A stretch of 64,000 nt of DNA from Aurelia coerulea. Lineage: Eukaryota; Cnidaria; Scyphozoa; Semaeostomeae; Ulmaridae. Each line of letters opens with the position of its first letter. The stretch's first letter is position 1. The notes under the pieces are model-generated. The model was not told the origin of the DNA and ran no database searches. It was given only the letters and a program-made list of their open reading frames with translations. Position numbers and translations under genes: made by a program. Shown piece after piece: positions 1 through 12,800 of this stretch. Location: the NCBI GenBank assembly GCA_039566865.1, contig CM076947.1, positions 21,019,501 to 21,083,500 of the forward strand. The letters are read 5' to 3'.

Positions 1-329
1 TGTACGCCTTATTGGAAAATGCATCAATGAAATTATTCAATCCGTCCACAAATTCTACTTGGCAATATCTGCTTTGGTAAGTCCACAAATATGATCTGCA
101 GCCTTTTTATACCATACTTCCTAGGAGAGGTTTAGACAAACCTTTGCATTTGCAAGACAAGAGACTTGGATCGAGGGTCCAAATCTGGTAACGTTTTGAA
201 GGGAAACAAACGAAAGCATACTTAAAGAAACTTCAAGATAAGTTTTCTGCACCATTAACCTTTCCTTGCCATCACTTAGATCTGACGTCTAATATGCAGC
301 AGACTTAGGTATCAATCGTTCTTATTATC

Positions 330-525
330 CGTATGTGTTGTTTTAGTAGTGTTCTTTAAGTTTAAGTAGTTTTTCTTTCCTTTATCTATGTTAATTCCCT
401 TGGGGGTAGACACAGACTTTTGCTCCCCGGGGGTATTTGTCCCAGTAGTATTGTAAAGTAATTTTTGTAAGTAGTGTAGAACGTAATATGTATTGTAAAA
501 TTTTATTGATTTACAAAAAAAACCA
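330..525 (+). mobile_element. LINE 3'-UTR tail fragment
   Basis: Matches the 62870-63095 segment: TTAATTC, then a G-rich 'ggggtagacac' block, 'ttttgctcc', a run of TA-rich sequence and a terminal ACAAAAAAAA tract. The reading frame is lost. Confidence 0.5.
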
Positions 526-649
526 AAGCATGACCCCCGTTCTCAGTAAGGACGCTGTTTCTGCTAAACTCAAAATCTAGATCGCTAAAAAATTAAGCAG
601 CTTCAGTCCTGGCACAAACTTATTAGAGAAATCCACAGCATGTTTCAAC

Positions 650-1161
650 GAACATAGGGCTCAAATCTTTGAAAAGGTCGGTGTAAAATTCTATTGCCAT
701 TTTCTTTGAAATAAATAGCTTGGAAGGAACTTAGGGTTTTTTGCTGTAAATTTGCCGTGGCAATTTATTGATATCTTGATTAGTTTCAATATGGCGGCAT
801 TTATTAAATTTGAGGCTATGACGTCATCAAATTTCTAAATCCTAAACTACAAAAGCTACAGATTTCTGCTTGCCACCATATTGTAGACCTCCATAAACTA
901 TGGTTTTCTTGAAGGTTATGTAATGTTTCCTCTATTAGTTTAGGATTTACAATGATTTAAATTTTTTCAAAATTGTCCATGAATTTTTTCAAAAATTATC
1001 AAATTGCCGCCATTTTGAAAAAAATAAAGATATCATAAAATGTCCACGGCAGATTTACAGCAAAGTACCATAAGTTACTTTCAAGCAATCCAATTCAAAG
1101 AAGAATATAATAGAATTTTACACCGACCTTTTTGAAGATTTGTAAGATTTGAGCTCTATGC
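650..1161. mobile_element. Foldback MITE family A, copy 1
   Basis: Long inverted arms beginning CATAGGGCTCAAATCTTTG and ending in the complement. Flanked by the 9-bp direct repeat TGTTTCAAC (641-649 and 1162-1170). No transposase. A 9-bp duplication with long arms is typical of Mutator-like elements. Confidence 0.75.
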
Positions 1162-1295
1162 TGTTTCAACTTGATTGAAGGTACTTGAGCAAAGCACAAC
1201 ATGTAAACAGTAATAAACGTTAAAGGTCCTTCCACTATTAGTTAAACGGCATTAGCACAACCTGATATCTGATTGAAATCTATTCTCAATTACAG

Positions 1296-2066
1296 AAGCC
1301 AATCAATATGTCATGGCCAAGGCCAATAGCCAAGATGACAGAGTACCAAAGATTCTTCAAAGCAGATTCCAGAATGAGTGTCATGTTTCTCAAAGATGTA
1401 CAAAAGAGACTAGAATCTTCACTGCCAAACTGCTCACAGAAGACAGCCATGGAAATTGTGAAAATCACGAAACAATATCAAAACTTATTCCAACTTACTA
1501 AATTAACGTATGGAATTAACGAACAACGATCAAGTGCAGCTACCGTGGTTGATCAGCATAGAAACACTTCTAAAAACCCAAGTGCATCAATGCAGAATAA
1601 GGCATTGATTAAAATCAGAATTAAAAGATGCACTGGTGATACTTTTTGTATTACTAACATAAGCACAGTACAATCTGATGACAGCAATGAAAAAAGTGCT
1701 CTTGCTACCTCTCAAAATAAAATGAATAAGTTGGTTGATGATTGTAAAATGGAAAATGAGGTTTCTAAGAAAAGGAAACAAATGGAAGAAATTAATAAAC
1801 CAACTGAAGGGGTAATGCATAGCACTGACTGTGAGGAGAAAATTAAGGTAGACAAAAGAAAAATCACGGTAGCTGAATACTTTGCGAGAAAGAGTATGAA
1901 ACGAAACGATAATGATACGAAAGTGTCTCCTGTGAATGAGAATGCAACGAAAAGAAAGAGAGAACTGAGCGAATGCCACGAGAGTAGTGATAATGAAAAT
2001 CGTTCAAATGACCTCGATCCATGTGACTTAAATGCACATAAAAAGACAAAGTTTAGTGCTGCCTGA
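1296..2066 (+). CDS. Probable 3'-terminal coding exon of an unrecognised gene
   Basis: An open frame runs from a good acceptor (TTCTCAATTACAG, ending 1295) to TGA at 2064-2066, and continues upstream of the first ATG (1308), so this looks like a last exon. The protein has two parts. The first is an amphipathic segment (FFKADSRMSVMFLKDVQKRL, then about 45 more residues). The second is a Lys/Glu/Ser/Asn-rich low-complexity tail with KKRK and KRKREL basic clusters, suggesting a nuclear protein. The segment ITVAEYFARKSMKR loosely resembles the 'EYFAKRM' motif of PinX1-like nucleolar proteins, which is too little to name it. No earlier exon is recognised in 1-1290. Confidence 0.5.
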   Translation, partial: KPINMSWPRPIAKMTEYQRFFKADSRMSVMFLKDVQKRLESSLPNCSQKTAMEIVKITKQYQNLFQLTKLTYGINEQRSSAATVVDQHRNTSKNPSASMQNKALIKIRIKRCTGDTFCITNISTVQSDDSNEKSALATSQNKMNKLVDDCKMENEVSKKRKQMEEINKPTEGVMHSTDCEEKIKVDKRKITVAEYFARKSMKRNDNDTKVSPVNENATKRKRELSECHESSDNENRSNDLDPCDLNAHKKTKFSAA

Positions 2067-2319
2067 AAATGGTAGCATTTAGTTTTTAGATAATTTATCA
2101 TATGTAGATACTGTAATGTAGTTTAGTATTTTAGATGTATCGTTTGTAATTGTTACTTAGGCGTTTTGGCACGTTTGCCATCACGACAGTTTGAATCCAT
2201 TGATATGTTATTGTTTAACCAAAATCCAATTTCTTGCGTGCAACTTTACAGAACTGCATAGGCCGTCAGTGAAGCAGTATATGGGAGATTCTTAAATAGC
2301 TAAAAGTTAAGAAACTTCA

Positions 2320-2538
2320 TTGCCAGGAAAAATGTTCGAGAAAATCTTCTCAATTAATCAGAGAGATTCAAACATATGGTATGGCTTCATAAAACTTTGT
2401 TGTGAAATAATCAAGAAGGTGCAGAATGTGTCCGAATTTAATGAACATCCTAAGAAACCCCAAAGAAACTTTGAATACTCAAATAAGGAGAATTCTAATA
2501 TACTTTCTGAACTGGATCAAATTCTTAGTTTCCTATAA
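2320..2538 (+). CDS. Small open frame of unknown status
   Basis: 72-codon frame 250 bp after the preceding exon, rich in Lys/Asn/Glu, with IWYGFIKLCCEIIKKVQN as its most protein-like stretch. No family recognised. It may be a further exon, a decayed fragment or chance. Confidence 0.2.
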   Translation: MPGKMFEKIFSINQRDSNIWYGFIKLCCEIIKKVQNVSEFNEHPKKPQRNFEYSNKENSNILSELDQILSFL

Positions 2539-3815
2539 AAACAATATGTGTAGTAGTGTTCTTTCAAGTTATTTAAAATTCGTTAAAACTTGATCATGTT
2601 TGGTTTCTTTCTTCTTGGGTAGTTGGGCGCTGCATTCGCACAGCTTTGTTCTTTCGCAGCGGAAAATATTATTTACTACTATGAAGGAGTTAGCGTATTT
2701 TCCGTTACCTCCTCCACAAAACTATCGAAATTATTCTTCCGCAGCTACATCATAGTTGGAGTGCCTCTCCATAGAAGCACACCAGTAGTGTCTAGCTACC
2801 CATGCCTTCTTTTGAAATTTCATAAAGGGGCAGTTAAAAAAATCTTTTTCGAAAATCTGGATAGCGACCTCAAGATAGTTGAACGATTCAACGGTAAATT
2901 TAAAAAATAAATTGTGTCAAAATTCGAAACTGATCTGCTAATTGGTATGCTAAATCAGGCCTAAATAGGGCAACTTTTTCAGTATTGCTCAAAGAGCACA
3001 GGGAAACAAGAGACTTTCTGTAGGTTCGCACTAAGGATTTCCCACAAAATCGTACTTTAGATTCTGAACAGACTATGCCCTCAGAGCCTATGGGATACAT
3101 ACCAACCAAGATCTTGTCACTCGACCTACAATACGAGGCACTGTAAAGATATCCAGATCCCTAGAACTGAATTTGCATAAAAACTGACTGAACATAGAAC
3201 TGAATGCAGTTCTCAAGTCATGGAATGATACACATACCGAGATTCGTGAGCTATCGACACTTAATCGTTTTACAAAATAACTAAACACGCATCTTAAGAG
3301 CTAGACTCTCAAACCAAACACAACTCCCTGGAAGAACAGCAATGATTAAGTTTTATAGGGCTGTAGGTTTTTATTCATAAGGCTTTTATCATTGTAAATA
3401 GATGCAATATATTTTAATTTGCTGAAGGGTTAATTTGTGTACAGATAATATCAAATGAAGAAAATGTACATTCTTAGCGCAGCAACGTGGATGTGGCACG
3501 AGTATCGTTTTATAAGTGCCAGACCAAAAATTCCAATTTGTATACAGAGCAAGCTAAATTACTTCCTCTCGGATCGGTCTCAGTTTAGTAGGAAAGGAGG
3601 CATAAAAACGACTTAAGATTGATTTAGGGTTATTATATTTTTTTATCAAGCTTATTAATGACCCGCAACGAACTGATGTTTCACATATCGTATATTATCA
3701 TAAATTACATAGAATACAAAAATATGGAGACATTAAGGATTTACTTGTTTTCCCAAGGGTGTCAGGACACGGATGTTCTTTTCATTAAATATCTATAATT
3801 CACCTTCGCAGTTAT

Positions 3816-4162
3816 AAAGCCCAACTTTTGTCGCGCTAAACTTAATTGTTATTTAAGTCCGGCAAACAAGCGACGTATGACCCGGACTTTTCAATTAAGC
3901 TCGAGCTTTTTAAAAGTAGGGCAGGATTTGCCCAACGAAAAGGCAAAAATGTGGGTTCAGGTTTTAATACGCCGCTCTTTTGCTTTGCTAAACAAAATGA
4001 TTCCATCGCCTCCTTGGGAGGCCTCGTTTTCAAAATGGCTGACAAGGAAGAAGCTCCTTCACAGCAACGATACGTAGTGCGACAACTCCGACGCATAACC
4101 CGAGTCTGCATTTGCCAAATGAAATGAATTAAGTTTAGCACGACAAAAAGTGGGCTTTATAA
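3816..4162. mobile_element. Short MITE with about 35-bp inverted ends
   Basis: Ends TATAAAGCCCA..TTTTGTCG..CTAAACTTAATT in inverted orientation. The open frames inside, on both strands, are not genes. Confidence 0.65.
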
Positions 4163-4288
4163 CCTAAGCTTAGCCATATGAATTCTGTTCAGATTTGCGG
4201 CTTGAAAACTGAATTACGCTCTTCAAATTATTCGTTAAGAAATCCAAATAATTTAGCCCATGTCAGGCCTAATTAAACAACATTTGGG

Positions 4289-4575
4289 TCTAAAAGTCTG
4301 AAGTCTATCGGGCCACAGATTTGGAATGGCTTACCAAACGAAATAAAATCAGCAGAAAATTTAAGAAGTTTTAAGGTTTTGATAAAACAATGGGATGGTC
4401 CGAATTGCAAATGTAGTGCCTGCAAGTGCCAACCAGTTTAGAGTTTCGTTATATAGGTAAGAAAAAAATTTGTTTTTATTATTAGTTATGTAAATTTGAT
4501 TTAGATTAGTTAACTTGTATATATTATTAAATAGTGTATATATTGTTAGCTACCTGTAAATAATCGAATCAAAAT
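4289..4575 (+). mobile_element. LINE 3' fragment (C-terminus of ORF2 plus 3' UTR)
   Basis: Frame 4289-4441 encodes SIGPQIWNGLPNEIKSAENL, then a Cys-rich end (CKCSACKCQPV) and stop. This is the usual C-terminus of CR1/L2-like reverse-transcriptase ORFs. Severely 5'-truncated. Confidence 0.75.
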
Positions 4576-5006
4576 AAAGCTACACACACAAAACTTTTCT
4601 TTTGTGAAGGCGCACTGAGACACAAGAACACAAGGGAGTTAAATATGAATAACTGAGAGCGGTTAGGCCTAACAACAAGTTCAGTTGCAGACATAAGTTG
4701 AAGACGAAACAGAGAACGAAACAAGCATGAAAACAAGGTAAACAAATATTTACTTTAAAACATCCGTGTCCTACCACCCACCCTTGGTTTTACCATGATA
4801 ATCGATTAGCGCTAAAAACCAGGTGTTCCAATAAGAAGAATTTGACATGCAACTCCACAAATTGAGACTTGATTGTGTGGTTGGTTGAATATGCATCTTA
4901 TTGACGGCAAAGCATAATAGGCGTCTCTGCGAAACCTTTAAATCATATGAGTAAAATGCCATTGAACCATTCTTTCAAATGAACTGTTTGAAGGCAACTT
5001 TAGGTA

Positions 5007-5445
5007 CAGTAGAAACCCGCATAAAAGAACCTAGGTTTTTTCTGGGCAGCCTGAATAGGTTCTTAATTAAATGGCTGCTATTCTAAATTCCAGCCTGTAA
5101 GGTTCTTAAAAAGGTTCTTATATACAAGCAGGTATTGCACACATTAACACTGTTTTCCAGCCCAAGAATTCTTGAGATTTCTTGAGATTTCTTGAGAATT
5201 CTTGAGAATTCTTGAGAATTCTTGAGAATTCTTGAGAACAAATCTTTTGTACCAATGAAGAAGTCTGATCAGAATGTGAAGAATTCTAAAAATTCTGGTC
5301 ATTTTCATAATTTACATGAAAGCTATTATATAAGAGCCTTTCCCAGTTTCAGCCTCTTAGAGGTTCTTATTTAGGGGGTTTAAAAGATTGAATTTCAGCC
5401 TCTAGGTTCTTATAAAAACAGGCTCTTTTATGCGGGTTTCTACTG
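5007..5445. mobile_element. MITE family C (Tc1/mariner-like ends), copy 1
   Basis: Termini CAGTAGAAACCCGCATAAAA in inverted orientation, flanked by TA. The interior repeats 'AGGTTCTTA' blocks and an array of TTCTTGAGAA (about 5160-5237). Confidence 0.75.
5160..5237. repeat. 10-bp microsatellite TTCTTGAGAA
   Basis: About eight tandem 10-bp units inside the MITE; units one to three carry a T for A change. Confidence 0.85.
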
Positions 5446-6808
5446 TATTTTCCCATAGTGCCACAGAGAGCAAATGATATCATGTCATCATTATTTTCAG
5501 AATAACAGCATTTATAAATTTCTGCTAGCTCTGAAGTAGTGACGCCATCAAATTACTAGATTCAAATTACCTCACCCAACCACAAAAATCAGTGAAATAA
5601 TTATTTGAACCTGATGAATAGGCAGATCTGGTTCATTTCTTACTGGAACACCTTGCATAGGTTAATATCTAAGGACAATCATGACCCTTAGTTTTACAGA
5701 ATAGTGCAATTATGATTTAAAGATATTTATGAATCGATACTCATCATTATATATAGCGGTAGAAATTCAAAGATTGTGCATATTGAAGGTCTGTTTCAGA
5801 TTCTGCTCTAGTGCTTCTAAGAAATTGCTAAGGAGCAAGACAATCGATCTCAATAAACTAAATTTTGTTGACGAAGATGAAACGTTACGAACGCATTGAT
5901 CATCAATCCGAAAGGATCTCCTTGCGGTCACAGTCTAGCCAATCACATATCGGTATTTCCTGTTGACGTCGATAAGTTACCCAAATATGGTGCGGCACGT
6001 GTCACAGCCTATTATCTTTGGATAGCTATCTTTATCAATCACTGATATATGCTTAGATTCCCTTTAATCTTTTTAACCTTTTGAGCACCTGATAATTCCC
6101 ACAAAACGCAAAGATGAAAAGATCTCTGAAGTAGGATACAAATCTATGTTTAGCATCACTGAATAATTATGTAGCTGAGTATTCATAAAGCTGAGTATAA
6201 TGTAGCAGAGTATTCATGTTGCTGAGTATTAAATAGCTGAGTATTCATGTCACAAAGGGAAATAAAGGGGCACACATAATTCATTATTCAGTTGTTTGGT
6301 TAAAAAGTTGAGCCTTCTTAACTAGACTTACAACCTGATTTGCTGTTTTTTCTCCAAACTTTATTGAACTGAATTGGCTTTCAGCTCAAACTATAACTCC
6401 TAACCCTACTGTTAAAAAACTTGGACACTAGGCCCCAAATTTTTCAGGCGGCAGCAATTTTAGATGAAATGTTTGGATAAAATATGTAGGATAAAAGAGA
6501 CTTTTTTCCTCTGAAGCCTGGCGACGTTATTGTTTCTGCCCTAACAGATGCTTACCATAGCTTCCCTGGCACAACATTAGTTGCCCCGGTTTTTCAATAG
6601 TTTGTACATGAGTCCTTATTGAGCGTTGGTGAGTACTTGCTGTTATAGTTGTTGTTGTAGTTTGCTAAGCAAAAGGCTCTTGCAGTAAGTCTACTCGTTA
6701 ACATGAAAACAGTTAACTGTTCTATCCCATTCAACATTTCCCTTACTTCGCTAAGAGTTACAGCTACAGCAAACAACTCGAATAAATTTGCTTCTTGTTG
6801 ACTTGTAG
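5446..6808. other. 3' flank of the anoctamin gene
   Basis: No gene seen. AT-rich, with a small degenerate repeat of 'gctgagtattcatg' at about 6175-6250 and the possible poly(A) signal listed separately. Confidence 0.5.
6360..6365 (-). other. Candidate polyadenylation signal of the anoctamin gene
   Basis: AATAAA on the minus strand about 445 nt after the proposed stop codon; the nearest canonical hexamer I found. Depends on exon 28 being right. Confidence 0.3.
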
Positions 6809-6858
6809 TCAACTGGAGAATAAGTTTGCGTCGTAGCTGTTCTTTTCCGCATAAAAAG
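6809..6858 (-). CDS. Anoctamin exon 28 (aa 861-876 and stop), provisional
   Basis: The first acceptor with a pyrimidine tract below exon 27 (CTCTACACATTAG) joins in phase and gives [15 protein letters not shown] then TGA. The tail has no conserved motif, so another terminal exon remains possible. Confidence 0.5.
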
Positions 6859-9800
6859 CTAATGTGTAGAGCAAGAATCAACGTCTTACAGTGCAGTGCA
6901 AATAGAAAACGCTGAAAAAATTATGCAAATAACCATCCTACAAGCAAGTTTATGAAGTGAAGCAGTGCCGTTTCAAAATGTTTTATAAAATATTCACAGC
7001 ATACCTTCGTCATCATGTGTGGGTGATCCAATTTCTTCAGATCTTAAAGCATTCTTTGCAAGATAGGATTCTCTCTTCACTTGGTTGTCAAGCTCCTTTG
7101 GAACATCTGGGATTAACCATGCGAGGAGGCCAGTCAGGAAGAACACTAAATGCTGTCAGATAAAAAAGAGCAAATTTAGCCAGGAAACAATGCAATATTC
7201 TGAGAACAAGAAAGGGTGTCGTAAGAGAACTTTGCAAGTTTCCAAACAGGGGTAAATACTTATCGATAAAACATCGAGGAATAAATAACATAAGGCTCAA
7301 ATCTTTAAAAACGTCGGCGTGAAATTCGATTACAGTTTCCTTTGAGATAAATAGCTTGGAAGGAACTAAGGGTTTTTTGTTGTAAATCTACCGTGGAAAT
7401 TTATTAATATCTTGATTATTTTCAAAATAGGGGCATTTATTAAATTTGAGGCTATCACGTCACCAAATCTCTAAATCCTAAATTAGAAAAGCTACAGATT
7501 TCTGCTTGCCACCATATTGTAGACTTTCAAAAACTATGGATTTCTTGGAGGTTATATAATTTCTTCTCTATTAGTTTAGGATTTACGACGATTTAAATTG
7601 TTTCAAAATTTTCCGTGAATTTTTTCAAAGATAATTAAATTGCCGCAATTAAATTGCCGCAAAAATCAAGATATCAAAAAATTTCTACGGCAGATTTACG
7701 GATAAGTTTCTTTCGATCCGTTCAATTGAAAGCAAGATGTCATAGAATTGTACACCCACATTTTGAAAGATTTGAAAGATTTGAGGCCTATGCTGGAATA
7801 AATACTGAACTCATGAGGATTAAAAGTAGGTTGACCCAAAAAGAAGGGAAAAGGATTAAAGAAAAGCAGACAAGGAGGAAAGACGATAAGCGAAGAAACC
7901 TCGAAGATTTAAGAGTGAGGAGAATTTGAGAAAAATTACCGGTTGTCCCAAAAGAAGGGATACAGACTTGGCTGGCTCCAGCGATGTGAATTTGGCTTTA
8001 ATCAATGGCTAATCACTCTCAACATGTTCCTTGATAGTTAACTTGAACATAGGCACCTGGTTTGTTGGCATTGGTGCTTTGAAGGCAGAAATATCAATCT
8101 TGAAAGCTCAAATTTGTATCCACCCCCAAACCAGAGCTTCGGCATTTTCACCTGAACAAATTCTCGAGGCTAACCGAATTAATCAAAGATAGCCTTGATA
8201 AAATTTGAAAATATTAGATCAAAATTGCATTCTATTTGCTAGAAATCACCTATAGACCTTTTTATTTCTTAAAAAAGAGGTTTGGATCGAGCGAGCATAG
8301 GTTCCAAATCTTTTTCTCGGCATAAAAAGGTGGGTGTAAAATTCAATGACCTATTTCTTCTGTTTGAATGACTTGAAAGAAACTTTAAATACTTATCTAT
8401 AATTCTACCGTTGGACTTTCCAGAAATTTTGAATACTTTTCGAAATTACAGCGTATCTTAAATTTCAACTCATTTGAGGATATGACATCATCAAATTTCT
8501 AAATCATAAACTAGATGAGTGGCAGACTTTTGCTTGATACCATATTGTAGGCATTCGTAAACTATGGTGTTCTTCGAAATTACGTCATGTTACATCAAAC
8601 AGTTTGGAAATTACGATGGTTGTGAGTTTTTTTGAAAATTTTTCTTGAATTCTTGAAAAAGAAGAAAATCACTCTAATTCTGAAAATTTTGGAGATTTCC
8701 GAAAAGTCCAACGGTAGAATTATAGAGAAATAACTAAAGTTTCTTTGAAGTCATTCAGTTCAAAGAAATAGGTCACTCAATTTTACACCAACTTTTTTAA
8801 AGATTTGGAACCTATACTGATCGAGCGTCCAAATTTAGTAAAGTTTTTGGGAAGGAAAACAAAGCATGACCCCCGTCCTCAGTGGATGCACTGTTAGCTG
8901 TGACATGAAGTTGCTTCAGATCTCAAACTTTTCAGAGAGTTTGTTATCAACTACTTTTGCAAAATGAATTAGCAATGGCTTAGTTTAGACACAGGCACGT
9001 GTTATTGGTCTTTTAGCTTCGTTTCTCGGTATTTTCATTCATTTTAGCAGACGTTTCTTTCATTTGAATAACAACGGGTGAAAACAGCAAACTCGAATTG
9101 CCATCTCACAAAATGAAACCCTTGTATGCTCGCACTTTGTTTTGAAATGTTACACAACACAATCAGCTAGCGATGAATGAAAATAACGAGACACAAGGCC
9201 AAGAGGCGAATAAAACTTGCCAGTGTATATAATGAACTATTTGTAAGTCAATGTGAGTAAAGTTGTCGTTGTTTAGGCTCTGAAAGTGTTCTGAGATCCG
9301 AATGAACTTCTTACTTCAGGTAGCCGTGTTTCTAATGAGAAGGGGGTCATGCTTTTGATTTCCTTCATCAAATTTACCAGATTTGGACGCTCGATCCTAG
9401 CCTCTTTCCTAAGAAGTAAAAAGGTCTATTTGCTGCAATGACTTTTCGAATACGAGCACATTTACAGTAAATGCCCGCATATAAGAACCTACAAAAATAA
9501 GAACCTGCAGGCTGTATTTATTGAATTATGTACCTTCTAATTAAGAGCCTGTTTCACTTTGATAAACCAATATGTTCTTATCACAAGGGTAATAAAGTTA
9601 ATTTTTGATTAGCTGTTAAAATTTGGACCTCATCCGTTGTAAGCTATTTGTAACCTTCAGAGTAGATATAGAGTAAGGTTGATAATAATATTGCCAAAAG
9701 AAATGAAACGTTTTAAAAATCTCTTGGTGATGACTCGTTTGTTGATCCTTCAATGAAAATTTACAAAAATGAGGCTTTAGATAAGAACCTTTATACCCTG

Positions 9801-12800
9801 TAATAAATCTAAGAACCTTTGAAATAAGAACCTAATTCAGCCTGACTCTCAAAAAAGTAGGTTCTTATATGTGGGGATTTACCGTATTGAGTCACACGGT
9901 ATCGTTACTAAAGATTACGTAAAAAGCACTGACCTCAAACACTACCACAAAAAACAGCTTTCCAGCAATGATATGCCAGTGTTCCACTCTAAGCTTGTAT
10001 GCATAAGGATTCCTGAAAACTTGCGAAACACTTTTGTTAAAGGCACTGTGTCCATATATCAATAAGTTTCATGCACGAACAGTTCAAAACTGCTAAGACA
10101 CGATGCTGACATGAATGTAACTGTTCGAGAATTTGATTGGCAGGCTGTTTTGAAACTAATCACATGAAAATAAGACCCTCGTTGTCAAAAGGAAAGGAAA
10201 CCTATTCTGTCTGATAACAATCACACAAAAGAAGAAAAGAAGGGACCATTGAAAATTCTAGAACACAATTTCAAAAGGTGAGATCGCTGAGTCCCTGCTG
10301 ATGAATTCAAAAGAACTTGTCAAAACATGGCTTTATGTTCATTAATCTGTCTGGTAACAATCACACAAAAAGAAGAAAACAAGGACCTTTGAAAATTCTA
10401 GAACACTATTTCAAAAGGTGAGATTGCTGAGTCCCTGCTGACGAATTCAAAAGAACTTGTCAAAACATGCCTTTATGTTCATTAATCTATCTTCTGTCTT
10501 TGAACCAGTCGTTTCATTAACAAACAACGCGTTGCAAGAAAAGACTTTGCAAGAAACAACGCTCACATGAAAAAACGACGAAAGATCACATGTTTTTGAG
10601 ATACCCCCCTCGAAGTCGTCTACTTACATGGACACAGTGCCTTTAAGAAATGATTCACAGCAAAGAAAATTACGCGTCATCAGCGTGAAGCCATAAAGAA
10701 GATTGCACGAGTGCCTCTTACTTTGATTTCATGGCTTAAAAGGAACTTCACGTATTTGCTACCGGGTGAGTCAGAAAAAAGAATCCTCGTTTGAAAGATC
10801 ACGGCTCCCTGGATATCAAGACGATGATATCGGCAAACATATAATTTAATAGTAGAAATGTTCAAATCTATTGTAAAATTTACCTGACTGAAATCGGCCA
10901 CTCCATTCTGAAATTATGAGGGACTTTTTTCCAGAAAACCACTTCAAAAACCTTCAAAATGTGTCCAAAATCACGAATAAATATCCCTAACATTTCTGCC
11001 TTACAATGACTTGCGGACGCTTTAGCACGTGCTATCCTCTTGGGAGGATGAACAAGTCTTCCCCCTGATATCGATGATCTATTCAAGGGGATTCCATTCT
11101 CCCAAAAGGACAAAATACATGAACTTATGTGACTTTCATCAATATCAGGAAGGAAAATTTGCTCATCGCTTTCATTTCATTTTGCAGGGCAGAAAATCTC
11201 TCATATCCATAGGAAGGAATGGCCGATTAAGGGCGGGCAAATAACTGATCCTAATTGAACATATTGGCAATAAGGCAAGGCAGTTTTCAATATTATAGCT
11301 TTGATATTCATGGAGCAGTGGCCTTCCAAACAGGAATTCTTTTTTCTGACTCTCTTCACACTTTGTAGCAGGTTCGGCAGGAAGAGGACTCGAACTACCA
11401 ACCTTCAGATTGGTAGTCAAGCGTGCTACCATTGAGCAATCCCCGCCGTTACTTTTGAGGTTCCAGTCTGTGCGAGAGCTGAAACCAGAGGCCTGTAAAT
11501 AGCATTAATGGCGAAAGTATCATGGACTATATCGTTTCTTTTACTTCTCGTTTATTCCAGAGCAAACCAATAGGATTTGAAAAGATTTTCGATAACCTTA
11601 CTTTCAAGCGTATAGTTGTTTGAGGAATTCTGTTGAGCAAAGTCTCTCATCGATTACGTTTTCAATTGCCGTTTTTGAATACATGCACAGCAATTGCGAC
11701 AATGGTTATAACAATTAAAATCACATTCGAAGTCCTAGTTGGTTCGCTCTGATGATAACGAGAAATATGACATTGGATAATCTCTTCTACTTCAAGTTTG
11801 GAGCTTGTTTGCATTACAAGTCATTTAAAGATCTCTGGTTTCAGCTGTCGCATATATTTGATCTTTGAAAGCTCGCAACGCAGTAAATTTCATCTGATAT
11901 GTAAGATTCTGTTGTCTAAAATTACTACATCTTCCCACGGGCCTGCTAATCGTATCGTTATTTTTCAACACTAAATCAAACGTCGAATATTTTTCTTTGA
12001 TTAATTCAGTACACAAACCTGCAAGTCGGCATTCCGAAGCCACAACTGCCATTCTTAAAAGTCTTGTTGAACATGGCAAATTTCCCACCATCAACGGGGT
12101 AGTCTCTCACATCGAAACATGACAAACTGTCTGCTATGAAACCATCAAGTGATCCATTTGTGGAAACGGCAAAACGATAGTAAAGACGCTGCACAAATTC
12201 TGACACGAAGGCGATGACGAATGCCTGAAATTAAACAAGATTAAGATATGAAGAGTGGAGATCACTCGCTATATTCCTCGTTCTACACCAGCATAGGCTC
12301 CAAATCTTTAGAAAGGCTGGTGTAAAAAAGCAATGACCTATTTCTTTGAACTGAATGGCTTCAAAGGAACTTTTGCTATTTTGCTATGATTCTGCCGTTG
12401 GAATTTTGTGAAATCTACACTATTTTCAGCATTTGAGTGTTTTTCTTCTTCTACGAGAATTCGAGAAAAATTTTCAAAAAAAACTTAAAGCCATCGTAAT
12501 TTCTAAATTGTTTCATGTAACTTGATGTAGTTTATGGATGTCTACAATATAGTATCAAACAAAAGTCTGTAACTTTTGTGGTTTAGAAATTTGATGACGT
12601 CACATTTTCAAATAAGCTGAATATGAAATATGCTGTAATTTAAAAACAATATTCAAAATAGACCATTTTGACATTTAGAAAAAGGATCTGGGGAGAGCAA
12701 TATTTTTCTGGTAAATGGCTGCCACAGAGCTTTTCACCAACGATAAATTGAACTGTGGCAGCCATTTACCAGAAAAATGTTGCTCTCCCCAGGCCCTTTT

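Noticed and set aside
2623..2910. 95-codon plus-strand frame
   Set aside because: No splice context, no recognisable domain, composition like its surroundings.
3842..4141. Overlapping 93-99 codon frames on both strands
   Set aside because: They fill a MITE between its inverted ends and resemble no family.
5160..5237. TTCTTGAGAA repeats as a heat-shock element cluster
   Set aside because: TTC and GAA are spaced by 4 and 0 bases, not the alternating 2-base gaps HSF needs, and the run is a microsatellite inside a MITE.
11375..11452. Functional tRNA gene
   Set aside because: A- and B-box are present but the T stem and anticodon stem do not close, so a tRNA-derived SINE is more likely. The same holds for 23130-23245 and 28793-28885.
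11720..11830. Minus-strand frame ending with a hydrophobic stretch ([17 protein letters not shown]) as the anoctamin C-terminus
   Set aside because: Exons 26 and 27, found at 9934 and 7005, supply the true conserved end in correct phase; this frame has no good acceptor.
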